NCBI GenBank assembly: GCA_036008325.1
Contig: DASYNW010000220.1
Span: forward strand, 1 to 19,532
From: AP-15 sp036008325
Lineage (GTDB): Bacteria > Pseudomonadota > Alphaproteobacteria > ATCC43930 > CGMCC-115725
Length of the DNA: 19,532 bases
Direction of reading: 5' to 3'
This document shows positions 1 to 8,099 of this stretch, in pieces. Made by a program: the position numbers and the translations under genes. How positions within the stretch are numbered: the first letter of the stretch is position 1; each line of letters starts with the position of its first letter. The notes under the pieces were generated by a model. It made no database searches. It worked only from the letters and a program-made list of their open reading frames with translations, and was not told the DNA's origin.

Positions 1-258
1 CTCGTCGCGGTTGGCGCCGCGCAGCGGCTCGACGAGGCCGATCTTGAGACGGTACTGGTAGCGCCCGGTGATCAGCCCGACCCGCGTGTTGGTGCACAGC
101 GGCGCGTTGGCGTAGGCCTGGGTGAACCGCACCCCCTCGCCGGCGAGCCGGTCGAGCGCGGGTGTGCGGTACCCGGTCTGCCCGGTGCAGCCCAGATCCG
201 CATAGCCGCAGTCGTCGACCACGATAAAGATGATGTTCGGGCGAACCGGGCTGGTCAT
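1..258 (-). CDS. Sulfatase / sulfatase-like hydrolase, N-terminal 86 residues (runs off the window)
   Basis: The reading frame enters from the window edge and begins at ATG 258, with GAGGAG six bases upstream. The N-terminus has the alkaline-phosphatase-superfamily sulfatase pattern: a short beta strand (NIIFIVVDD, residues 8-16) whose paired aspartates D15/D16 would bind the metal, followed by GYADLGCTG and TPALDRLAGEGVRFTQAYA. The active-site region reads APLCTNTRVGLITGRYQYR (about residues 52-70), with C55 where the formylglycine precursor lies. The usual core is C-x-P/A-x-R; here the third position is asparagine (N57). In the family, the modified residue attacks sulfate esters. No signal peptide is evident, so a cytoplasmic location is likelier, although the start is the only one available. 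The substrate cannot be told from this fragment. It is divergent from cynS. Confidence 0.9.
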   Translation of the reverse strand, partial: MTSPVRPNIIFIVVDDCGYADLGCTGQTGYRTPALDRLAGEGVRFTQAYANAPLCTNTRVGLITGRYQYRLKIGLVEPLRGANRDE

Positions 259-410
259 GGCGGGCTCCTCGTGCACGGTCGGAACTTTGTGCGTAAACCC
301 GCTGTCGGGCAAGCTCGCGGCAGGGAAGCAGAGCGGTGGCCGTGGGGTCTACGCCCAAAACGCCGGGCGTCGATTTGATTTCTTGCAGACTACACGCTCA
401 ACAGCGGAAT

Positions 411-427
411 TTGGCACGCCTGTTGCC
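411..427 (+). promoter_or_regulatory. Sigma-54 (RpoN) -24/-12 promoter of cynS
   Basis: TGGCACG (412-418), four bases, then TTGC (423-426). The invariant GG (413-414) and GC (425-426) are 12 bp apart, as the sigma-54 consensus TGGCACG-N4-TTGC requires. Transcription would start near 438, about 26 bases before the cynS ATG. The match is on the plus strand in the only intergenic region that serves cynS. I did not recognise an NtrC-type enhancer site upstream; GTGC/GCAC half-sites occur at 271-276 and 289-292, but with the wrong spacing. Confidence 0.75.
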
Positions 428-463
428 TGCCTAGGATGACCGCACCTGCGCCGGAGAACGCCG

Positions 464-922
464 ATGACCCGTGACGAGCTGACCCGCAAGATCCTCGCCG
501 TCAAACGCGCCAAACGGCTGACCTGGACGGCGATCGCCACCGGGATCGGCGGCGGCTCGCCGGTCTACCTGACCGCGGCGCTGCTGGGCCAGATGAAATT
601 GCGCCCGGAGCAGGCCGAGCGCGCGGCAAAACTGCTCGGCCTCGACCCGGGCGAGCAGCGACTGCTCGAGGAAATTCCCTACCGGGGGTCGTTGGCGACA
701 ATGGGGCCGGGCGCGGTTCCGACCGACCCGTTGATCTACCGCTTTTACGAACTGGTGCAGGTCTACGGCACCACCTGGAAGGAGCTGATCCAGGAGGAAT
801 TCGGGGACGGCATCATGAGCGCCATTGATTTCGACATGGCGATCGAGCGCCAGCCCGACCCGAAAGGCGACCGCGTCAAGCTGACCCTCTGCGGCAAGTT
901 TCTGCCGTACAAAGAGTATTGA
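464..922 (+). CDS. cynS: Cyanate hydratase (cyanase)
   Basis: Catalyses the bicarbonate-dependent breakdown of cyanate to ammonia and CO2, detoxifying cyanate and releasing nitrogen in the cytoplasm. The 152-aa length is close to the E. coli enzyme (156 aa). The N-terminal half is the helix-turn-helix-like domain (TAALLGQMKLRPEQA, residues 37-51). The C-terminal catalytic domain carries PTDPLIYRFYELVQVYGTTWK and FGDGIMSAIDF. The expected catalytic residues are R93, E96 and S119, each three less than E. coli R96, E99 and S122. GGAG eight bases before ATG 464 supports the start. A sigma-54 promoter lies just upstream, which fits use as a nitrogen source under nitrogen limitation. No cynT carbonic anhydrase or cyanate transporter is seen next to it. 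It converges on kdpC, with a 25-bp gap. Confidence 0.97.
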   Translation: MTRDELTRKILAVKRAKRLTWTAIATGIGGGSPVYLTAALLGQMKLRPEQAERAAKLLGLDPGEQRLLEEIPYRGSLATMGPGAVPTDPLIYRFYELVQVYGTTWKELIQEEFGDGIMSAIDFDMAIERQPDPKGDRVKLTLCGKFLPYKEY

Positions 923-947
923 GCAGCCTCGGGCGAGCGTTCCGCGC

Positions 948-1547
948 TCAGTGCAGCCGGTCGAGGGCGAGGTTGAGCTCGAGCACGTTGACCCGCTTTT
1001 GACCGAGCACGCCGAGCAGCCGGTCATGCGTCTGGTCGGCAACCAGTGCGCGCAATGTGTTCGGGTCGAGGTGGCGCGCCTTGGCCACGCGCGGCACCTG
1101 AAACAACGCCGCCGCCGGAGTGATGTCGGGGTCGAGCCCGCTCGCTGAGGTGGTCACCAGGTCAACCGGGATCGGCGTCCCCGGGTTCTGCTTGGCGAGC
1201 TTGGCGGCATCGGCCTTGACCCGGTCGACCAGCGCCTGGTTGGTCGGCCCGAGGTTCGAGCCGCCCGAATTGTCGGCGGCATAGGGCACCGAGACGGTCT
1301 TGGTCGGGTCCTTGGGGTCGGGCTCGGTCGTCGCCGACGGGCGGCCATGGAAATACTTGTCGGAGGCGAAGTTCTGGCCAATCAGAGTCGAGCCGATCAC
1401 CTTGCCGTGCTGCTCGATCAGGCTGCCGTTCGCCTGATGCGGAAAGAGGAGTTGCGCCAGGCCGGTCATGCCGAGCGGATAGACGAGGCCGGTGATCACG
1501 GTCATGACGACGATCATCATGATCGCCGGACGGATTTGCCGCAGCAT
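948..1547 (-). CDS. kdpC: Potassium-transporting ATPase KdpC subunit
   Basis: Small accessory subunit of the KdpFABC high-affinity K+ pump. The 199 residues are typical of the family. A single N-terminal transmembrane helix (about residues 7-30, IRPAIMMIVVMTVITGLVYP) is followed by an extracytoplasmic domain with family motifs: GSLIEQHGKVIGSTLIGQNF, YFHGRPSAT, and near the C-terminus LVADQTHDRLLGVLGQKRVNVLELN. KdpC stabilises the complex and modulates nucleotide and K+ affinity of KdpA/KdpB. AAGGA lies eight bases upstream of ATG 1547. The gap to the kdpB stop is 12 bases, so the two are co-transcribed. This is the last gene of the operon; kdpD and kdpE do not follow, since cynS converges directly. 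Confidence 0.96.
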   Translation of the reverse strand: MLRQIRPAIMMIVVMTVITGLVYPLGMTGLAQLLFPHQANGSLIEQHGKVIGSTLIGQNFASDKYFHGRPSATTEPDPKDPTKTVSVPYAADNSGGSNLGPTNQALVDRVKADAAKLAKQNPGTPIPVDLVTTSASGLDPDITPAAALFQVPRVAKARHLDPNTLRALVADQTHDRLLGVLGQKRVNVLELNLALDRLH

Positions 1548-1559
1548 GGGACGGTTCCT

Positions 1560-3728
<2,169 letters not shown>

Positions 3729-3779
3729 CGCGAAAGTCTTTCGAGAATTTTGGCGGGCAAGGGCTGCATCGGCGTCATG

Positions 3780-3891
3780 CGTGCTTCGAGACGCGCCCTT
3801 CGGGCACTCCTCAGCATGGGGTCTGTCATTGAGGGCATTGAGGAATATCCCTCATCCTGAGGAGCCGCCGTAGGCGGCGTCTCGAAGGACG
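3780..3891. repeat. Pair of inverted palindromic intergenic elements between kdpA and kdpB
   Basis: Left copy at 3780-3821 begins CGTGCTTCGAGACG and ends CTCCTCAGCATGGGG. Right copy at 3849-3891 begins CCCTCATCCTGAGGAG and ends CGTCTCGAAGGACG. The reverse complement of the right copy matches the left copy nearly base for base over about 40 bp, so the RNA could fold into one long hairpin with a loop of about 27 bases. Each copy also has its own small GC hairpin (GCCC-TTC-GGGC in the left, GCCGCC-GTA-GGCGGC in the right). This resembles the dispersed CTCATCCTGAGGAG...CGTCTCGAA elements common in alphaproteobacterial genomes. It lies within the kdp transcript. Confidence 0.85.
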
Positions 3892-3926
3892 TACGGCATT
3901 GGGTCCAACACTGATCCGGCTCTCCG

Positions 3927-5663
3927 TCACGGACCGGCGTAGAGGTGGCCCTGGTTCATCGCCACCTGCTCGGTCACCGGCCCCAGCGAGACCGCCGGGA
4001 AATAGGTCAGGCCGCCGATGATCAGGACGACGCCGACCAGGAGGCCGACAAACAAGGGCCGGTTGGTCGGGAAGGTGCCGGCCGACGGCGCCAGCAGCTT
4101 CTTCTGGGCCAATGACCCGGCAACCGCCAAGAGCGGGATCACGAAGATGAACCGGCCGATCAGCATCGCCGCCGCGATCGTGGTATTGTAAAAGAGCGTA
4201 TTGGCCGACAGCCCGGCAAAGGCGCTGCCGTTGTTGCCGGTGCCCTCGGTGTAGGCGTAGAGGATCTCGCTGAAGCCGTGCGGGCCGGCATTGGCGATAC
4301 CGGCGAGCCCGGCCGGCAGCACCACCGCGAGCGCAGTCCAGCCGAGGATCGACAACGGCAGGCTGAGGAGTGCGAGGATGGTCATCTTGACCTCCTTCGC
4401 CTCGAGCTTTTTGCCGAGGTATTCGGGGGTGCGCCCGACCATCAGCCCGGCGACGAACATCGCCACGATAGCGAAGGCGAGGATGCCGTAGAGACCCGAG
4501 CCGACGCCGCCGAAGATCACCTCGCCGAGCTGGATGTTGACGAGCGGCACCATGCCGCCCAATGGCAGATAGCTGTCGTGCATCGAGTTGACCGCACCGC
4601 ACGAGGTGTCGGTCGTCACCGTGGCGTATAGTGCGGAGAGCGCGGGGCCGAACCGCACCTCCTTGCCCTCCATATTGCCGCCCGCCTGCTCGGCGCTCGG
4701 CGCGGAGTTGACGCCGAATGCGGCAAAGGCCGGGTTGCCGTGCGCTTCGGCCCAATAGCAGGTGGTCACCCCGGCCAGAAACAGCAGGCCCATCGCGGCG
4801 AAGATCGCCCAGCCCTGGCGCTCGTCGCCGACCATGCGGCCCAAGACATTGGTCAATGCCGCGCCGATCGAGAAGATCGAGACCAGCTGGACCAGATTGG
4901 TCAGCGCGTTCGGGTTCTCATAGGGATGCGACGAATTGGCGTTCAAAAACCCGCCGCCATTGGTGCCGAGGATCTTGATCGCCTCCTGCGAGGCGACCGG
5001 GCCTTGCGCGATCGTCTGCTTCACGCCCTCCAATGTCGTCGCGTCGACATAGGCCCCGAGGTTTTGCGGCATGCCCTGCCAGACATAGAACAGCGCGATG
5101 ACCACCGAGAGCGGCAACAGGATGTAGAGCGTGCCGCGGGTCAGATCGACCCAGAAATTGCCGATCGCCTTGGCCTCGCGCCGCACAAAGCCGCGGATCA
5201 GCGCCAATGCCAGCGCGATGCCGGTCGCCGCCGAGACGAAATTGTGCACGGTGAGCCCGGCCATCTGCACCAGGTAGCCCATCGTGGTTTCCGGCACATA
5301 GGCCTGCCAGTTGGTGTTGGTGATGAAGCTGACCGAGGTGTTGAAGGCGAGGCTCTGCTCGACCCCGGTCTGGCCCTGCGGGTTGAACGGCAGATACCAT
5401 TGCAGACGCTGCAGCGCGTAGAGCGTGACAAAGCCGACGACGCTGAACAGCAGCATTGCCGTAGCATAGGTCAGCCAGTGCTGCTCCTCGGCCTCCTCGA
5501 CCCCGCAGCACCAATAGACCGCGCGCTCAATGGGCCGCAGCAGCGGCCACAAGAATGTCCGCTCGCCAGCGAAGATTCGGGTCATGTAGCCGCCGAACGG
5601 CCTTGTGACGGCGATGACGATCGCGCTGAACAGCGCGATCTGCACCCATCCGTTGAACGTCAT
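3927..5663 (-). CDS. kdpA: Potassium-transporting ATPase KdpA subunit (K+ channel-like)
   Basis: Pore-forming, K+-binding subunit of KdpFABC, related to the Trk/Ktr/HKT superfamily. At 578 aa it is slightly longer than E. coli KdpA (557 aa). All four selectivity-filter loops are recognisable: TNTNWQA (about 115-121), GTNGGGFLNANSSHPYENP (233-251), TDTSCGAVNSMHDS (351-364) and GNNGSAFAGL (476-485). The sequence between them is strongly hydrophobic, consistent with about ten membrane helices. ATG 5663 is preceded by TAGGAG, whose TAG is the kdpF stop codon, so translation of kdpF and kdpA is probably coupled. The protein works with KdpB, which drives transport after K+ enters KdpA. Confidence 0.97.
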   Translation of the reverse strand: MTFNGWVQIALFSAIVIAVTRPFGGYMTRIFAGERTFLWPLLRPIERAVYWCCGVEEAEEQHWLTYATAMLLFSVVGFVTLYALQRLQWYLPFNPQGQTGVEQSLAFNTSVSFITNTNWQAYVPETTMGYLVQMAGLTVHNFVSAATGIALALALIRGFVRREAKAIGNFWVDLTRGTLYILLPLSVVIALFYVWQGMPQNLGAYVDATTLEGVKQTIAQGPVASQEAIKILGTNGGGFLNANSSHPYENPNALTNLVQLVSIFSIGAALTNVLGRMVGDERQGWAIFAAMGLLFLAGVTTCYWAEAHGNPAFAAFGVNSAPSAEQAGGNMEGKEVRFGPALSALYATVTTDTSCGAVNSMHDSYLPLGGMVPLVNIQLGEVIFGGVGSGLYGILAFAIVAMFVAGLMVGRTPEYLGKKLEAKEVKMTILALLSLPLSILGWTALAVVLPAGLAGIANAGPHGFSEILYAYTEGTGNNGSAFAGLSANTLFYNTTIAAAMLIGRFIFVIPLLAVAGSLAQKKLLAPSAGTFPTNRPLFVGLLVGVVLIIGGLTYFPAVSLGPVTEQVAMNQGHLYAGP

Positions 5664-5672
5664 CGCGGGCTC

Positions 5673-5762
5673 CTAGAAGCGCTCTGGATTGATCAGCGCA
5701 TAGACGAGGTAGACCGTGATCACCAGGGTCACGACCCCGCCGAGGATGTAGTCGAACAGCAT
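5673..5762 (-). CDS. kdpF: KdpF, 29-aa membrane subunit of the K+ ATPase
   Basis: A 29-residue peptide running from MLFDYILGGVVT to YLVYALINPERF, with one transmembrane helix (about residues 5-24) and the family's C-terminal NPERF. KdpF stabilises the KdpFABC complex at the KdpA/KdpB interface. AGAGGG lies just upstream of ATG 5762. The stop is nine bases before kdpA and the start is eight bases after the upstream 27-aa gene. Length and both ends match known KdpF peptides closely. Confidence 0.93.
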   Translation of the reverse strand: MLFDYILGGVVTLVITVYLVYALINPERF

Positions 5763-5770
5763 GGGCCCTC

Positions 5771-5854
5771 TCACATTCTCTCACAGGCCAGCACATAGAA
5801 GATCGCGGCGGCGAAGAAGCCGACGCCATAGACGATCATCAGGAAATCAAGCAT
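5771..5854 (-). CDS. 27-aa single-span membrane peptide heading the kdp operon
   Basis: A short frame of 27 residues starting MLDFLMIVYGVG and ending FYVLACERM. Residues 4-23 form one hydrophobic helix, followed by a charged end (CERM). GGGA lies about eight bases before ATG 5854. The TGA stop lies within the ribosome-binding region of kdpF (TGTGAGAGGG), eight bases before its ATG, so it sits in the operon as a regular gene would. Its size and layout mirror KdpF but the sequence differs. I recall similar short peptides, often unannotated, before kdpF in other proteobacteria, but cannot verify it here. Possible roles are an extra small subunit of the pump or a leader peptide for kdpF; neither is shown. 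Confidence 0.7.
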   Translation of the reverse strand: MLDFLMIVYGVGFFAAAIFYVLACERM

Positions 5855-5980
5855 GGCAATATCCCACGAGTGCATCCGGTCCCGGTCGCGCCCGGTGGCG
5901 CCGAACCCGGGACGGGATTGGCGGCCGGCATCAAATGGGCGTTGCGGCGTAAACGATCGAGAGGCATTGCTCGTTGCCGA

Positions 5981-5997
5981 CATAAACAAACCATAAA
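5981..5997 (-). promoter_or_regulatory. Putative KdpE operator: 11-bp-spaced direct repeat
   Basis: On the minus strand the site reads TTTATG-GTTTG-TTTATG, two identical hexamers separated by five bases. OmpR/PhoB-family regulators such as KdpE bind tandem half-sites with this 11-bp period. The E. coli kdp operator, as I recall it, is TTTATA-CTTTT-TTTACA, with the same spacing and nearly the same half-sites. The repeat is 126 bp upstream of the first gene of the operon and is AT-rich in an otherwise GC-rich region. I could not identify a convincing -35/-10 pair downstream. Confidence 0.55.
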
Positions 5998-6087
5998 GAT
6001 CCTGCGTGGGCCGCCGCCCAACCCCGTCGTTCGCGCTGTGCGGCACGGCTCGCTGATGGCGCCAAACCGGCGAGCTCGACCAATCGA

Positions 6088-6480
6088 TCAGAGCGAACGT
6101 CCTGGCGAAATCAATCTCGGCTCGGGGGCGGGTAGCGAGACGGAGCATCCCTCTTCGGCAGAAGATCCGGCCGCCTGCTTGAGCCAGGCGACCGACCGGC
6201 GCCATATCGACAGGACGCCGCAATTGGCCGGCGCCATCGCCGGGGACGGCGAATCGGTTTCGGGAGCAAGCAGGCGACGCGGCCAGCCGCGCTCCTGATG
6301 GGCGGCTATGTAGAGCCCGTCGATCAGGAGCTCGATCGTGGCCGGAGCCGCAGCGCATTCCTTGCAAGCGTAATCGATGCTCGCCGACAGGCTCGGAAGA
6401 CCCGCAACAGGCAGCGGCGACAGGCCGGCGACACTCCAGGCTCCGCGGCCGTCACGGTAGATCCTTATATGTCGGCACAT
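6088..6480 (-). CDS. Small hypothetical protein (130 aa)
   Basis: Starts MCRHIRIYRDGRGAWSVAGL and continues with a compact alpha/beta stretch: LPSLSASIDYACKECAAAPA, then IELLIDGLYIAAHQERGWPR (about residues 50-70). That core, with a strand, an amphipathic helix carrying a CxxC-like KEC, a strand and a tryptophan-proline end, has the look of a small conserved domain that I recall in alphaproteobacterial hypothetical proteins. No function is known to me. The last 50 residues are low complexity and could diverge freely. The gene is 32 bases downstream of another small gene on the same strand, so they probably form a two-gene unit. No signal peptide or membrane segment is seen. Confidence 0.6.
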   Translation of the reverse strand: MCRHIRIYRDGRGAWSVAGLSPLPVAGLPSLSASIDYACKECAAAPATIELLIDGLYIAAHQERGWPRRLLAPETDSPSPAMAPANCGVLSIWRRSVAWLKQAAGSSAEEGCSVSLPAPEPRLISPGRSL

Positions 6481-6512
6481 TGTGGACGCCTTCTCCCAGT
6501 CCTCGCGGCGCC

Positions 6513-6755
6513 CTAATGTCGATCTTTTTTGCTGCCTGATCCCGAACCGACCAGGGCTTCGTCGACCGGGAGCACCCGAACGCAGGCGCTGTCGCCCGCG
6601 GCCTCGAACAATGCGAAACGCAGCGCATCCTTTTGGGTCCGGAACACGCCGCCGACCAACCCTTCCTGGTCCTGCGCCACCCAATAACCCCGGCCGTTTT
6701 CGGCGATTTCGAAATGATGCGGCGTGAATGCCGCCCGCGGCGCAAAGCTCGACAT
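6513..6755 (-). CDS. Small hypothetical protein (80 aa)
   Basis: Begins MSSFAPRAAFTPHHFEIAEN and then reads GRGYWVAQDQEGLVGGVFRT followed by an alanine-rich helix (QKDALRFALFEAAG) and a final strand (CVRVLP). The alternation of a strand with tryptophan, GGVF, and a helix starting K/R-DALRFA resembles small DUF2188-like domains, in which a query strand is followed by an AA-helix; this is a resemblance by eye only. The lysine-rich end (GSGSGSKKDRH) is probably unstructured. ATG 6755 has only a weak ribosome site (GTGAG). A perfect 13-bp palindrome lies 33 bases upstream. Likely co-transcribed with the 130-aa gene that follows. Confidence 0.62.
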   Translation of the reverse strand: MSSFAPRAAFTPHHFEIAENGRGYWVAQDQEGLVGGVFRTQKDALRFALFEAAGDSACVRVLPVDEALVGSGSGSKKDRH

Positions 6756-6787
6756 GGGCTCACTGCCAATTCAGTTATCCCGCTCGC

Positions 6788-6800
6788 CACCAATTTGGTG
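6788..6800. promoter_or_regulatory. Palindrome upstream of the small-protein pair
   Basis: CACCAATTTGGTG is a perfect inverted repeat (six-base arms about a central T). Two further outer base pairs (CG/CG) match after one mismatch. It lies 33 bp upstream of the 80-aa gene, where it could be a repressor operator or the stem of a 5' leader hairpin. No specific regulator is recognised. Confidence 0.4.
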
Positions 6801-6924
6801 ACGCCTAAGAAAAGGCTATGTCCGGATAAAGTTTCGAGCCGTCTCGAACCTATGGACCATAAAAAAGCTGTAAGATGCCGGACAGTTCGGACTGTGGGTC
6901 TGCTGGCGTATTGGGCGGCTCTCG

Positions 6925-6930
6925 ATTATA
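6925..6930 (-). promoter_or_regulatory. Possible -10 box (TATAAT) for the small-protein pair
   Basis: A perfect TATAAT on the minus strand in the gap after the 68-aa-type gene, about 170 bp upstream of the 80-aa gene. The -35 region at the expected spacing is poor, so the call rests on the -10 hexamer and on the unusually AT-rich surroundings (about 6840-6950). Confidence 0.3.
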
Positions 6931-6940
6931 CGATCATTGA

Positions 6941-7138
6941 TTACCGCAGCAGATCGAGCACGTCGGCGATAAGCCCCAACGCCAAGGCGCCCCAGAACAC
7001 CGGGCCGGCGATGTCCATCACGATCTGCGCGACCAGATGCGCGACCCCGACTGCCGGATCATCGCTCGCCGGTGCCGCCCGGTCGGCAGCAGGATCGGGA
7101 AGGTCCCAGCGAAGATACGGCTCGGCTGTGCCGCGCAT
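6941..7138 (-). CDS. Possible small membrane-anchored protein (65 aa)
   Basis: Starts MRGTAEPYLRWDLPDPAADR, then a proline/alanine-rich linker, and ends in a hydrophobic segment (VFWGALALGLIADVLDLL, about residues 47-64) that could be a transmembrane helix. A GTG three codons upstream (7147) is an alternative start. The codons are GC-rich at the third position like the neighbouring genes, which is why I keep it, but I recognise no family and the frame is short. It is on the same strand as the two small genes downstream and the moeB-type gene upstream. Confidence 0.4.
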   Translation of the reverse strand: MRGTAEPYLRWDLPDPAADRAAPASDDPAVGVAHLVAQIVMDIAGPVFWGALALGLIADVLDLLR

Positions 7139-7290
7139 CGCAACCACCCTGCCAACTCGAATTCGCTAGGCAAAGTTATTGCCGGCGCCAATAAAGAAGC
7201 GATGCCGATCGCTCGCAGAGTGGGTAAAGACCGCGTAAAGAAGGCTGAGACGCCGGCGCTGGCCGAGCGCCTCTCACCACCCGCAAAATT

Positions 7291-8070
7291 CTAGGGCGCC
7301 GCGGCGAAGGCGTGCTGGCCGCAGGTTGGGCATTCGGGGTCTTTGGCAATGCGGATCGAATGAAAGCGCGCCCGCATCGCGTCATAAAGCAACAACATGC
7401 CGTCGAGGCTCTCGCCCAGCCCCAACAGTTCCTTCAGCACCTCGACCGCCTGCAAGGTGCCGAGCACGCCGGCGACGGCGCCGAGGATGCCGGCGGTTTC
7501 GCAGCGCGGCACCAGATCGGGCGGCGGCGCTTCGCGGAACAGGCAGCGATAGCAGGGGTGACCGGCGCCGAGATAGGGCCGGAAGGTCGAAATCTGGCCT
7601 TCGAACGGCGACAAGGCCGCCGCCACCAGCGGCTTTTCGAGACGGCAGCACAGATCGGTCAGCAGATAGCGCGTCGCGAAATTGTCGCTGCCGTCGGCGA
7701 CGAGGTCGTAGCCCGCGATCAGCGCCTCGGCGTTGTCCGGCCCGAGACGGACCGGGTAGGTTTCGACCCGGACCCCGGGGTTGACCGCGGCCAGCGTATC
7801 GCGGGCGCTGTCGACCTTGAGGGCGCCGACCATCGGCGTCATATGCACGATCTGGCGCTGCAGGTTGCTGAGGTCGACCCGGTCGGGATCGACGATGCCG
7901 ATGGCGCCGACCCCGGCCGCGGCCAGATAGAGCAATAAGGGCGAGCCGAGGCCGCCGGCGCCGACCACCAGCACCCGCGATTGGAGGAGCCGCGCCTGCC
8001 CCTCCTCGCCGACCTCGTCGAGGATCAGGTGGCGGGCGTAGCGCTCGAACTGCTCTTCGCTGAGGTCCAC
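7291..8070 (-). CDS. moeB: HesA/MoeB/ThiF-family adenylyltransferase (MoeB-like)
   Basis: E1-like enzyme that adenylates the C-terminal glycine of a ubiquitin-like sulfur carrier (MoaD or ThiS) before sulfur transfer. The 259-aa protein has the family order: YARHLILDEVGEEGQARL (residues 11-28), the nucleotide loop GAGGLGSP (37-44), NLQRQI (69-74), the catalytic aspartate D130 in DGSDN, a zinc site of two CxxC pairs (C173/C176 and C247/C250), and RCETAGILG with C190. It lacks a C-terminal rhodanese domain, so it is the short MoeB/ThiF type. The start is GTG 8070 with AGAGGA upstream. It lies 29 bases after a TauD-type dioxygenase gene, with no moaD, thiS or thiG nearby, so its carrier partner is not shown by context. 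Confidence 0.9.
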   Translation of the reverse strand: MDLSEEQFERYARHLILDEVGEEGQARLLQSRVLVVGAGGLGSPLLLYLAAAGVGAIGIVDPDRVDLSNLQRQIVHMTPMVGALKVDSARDTLAAVNPGVRVETYPVRLGPDNAEALIAGYDLVADGSDNFATRYLLTDLCCRLEKPLVAAALSPFEGQISTFRPYLGAGHPCYRCLFREAPPPDLVPRCETAGILGAVAGVLGTLQAVEVLKELLGLGESLDGMLLLYDAMRARFHSIRIAKDPECPTCGQHAFAAAP

Positions 8071-8099
8071 GCGCGTTCCTCTCGCACAGGATGCAGGGT

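Noticed and set aside
273..292. GCAC and GTGC half-sites upstream of the cynS sigma-54 promoter as an NtrC enhancer
   Set aside because: The spacing between half-sites (12 bases) is not that of the NtrC consensus.
935..949. GAGCG...CGCTC stem between cynS and kdpC as a shared terminator
   Set aside because: Only five base pairs, no T-run on either strand.
5771..6367. A 198-aa version of the kdp leader peptide
   Set aside because: The upstream extension is arginine/proline-rich and would cover the putative operator. The short ATG at 5854 has its own ribosome site and gives a clean membrane peptide.
6861..6895. ACAGT-TCGG-ACTGT hairpin plus T-run as a minus-strand terminator
   Set aside because: The T-run is 15 bases away from a five-base stem, too far and too weak for a rho-independent terminator.
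7037..7294. Possible 85-aa plus-strand gene
   Set aside because: Its end (lysine-rich, AGANKEAM...) looks mildly protein-like, but the first half is antisense to the minus-strand small gene, there is no ribosome site, and I recognise no family.
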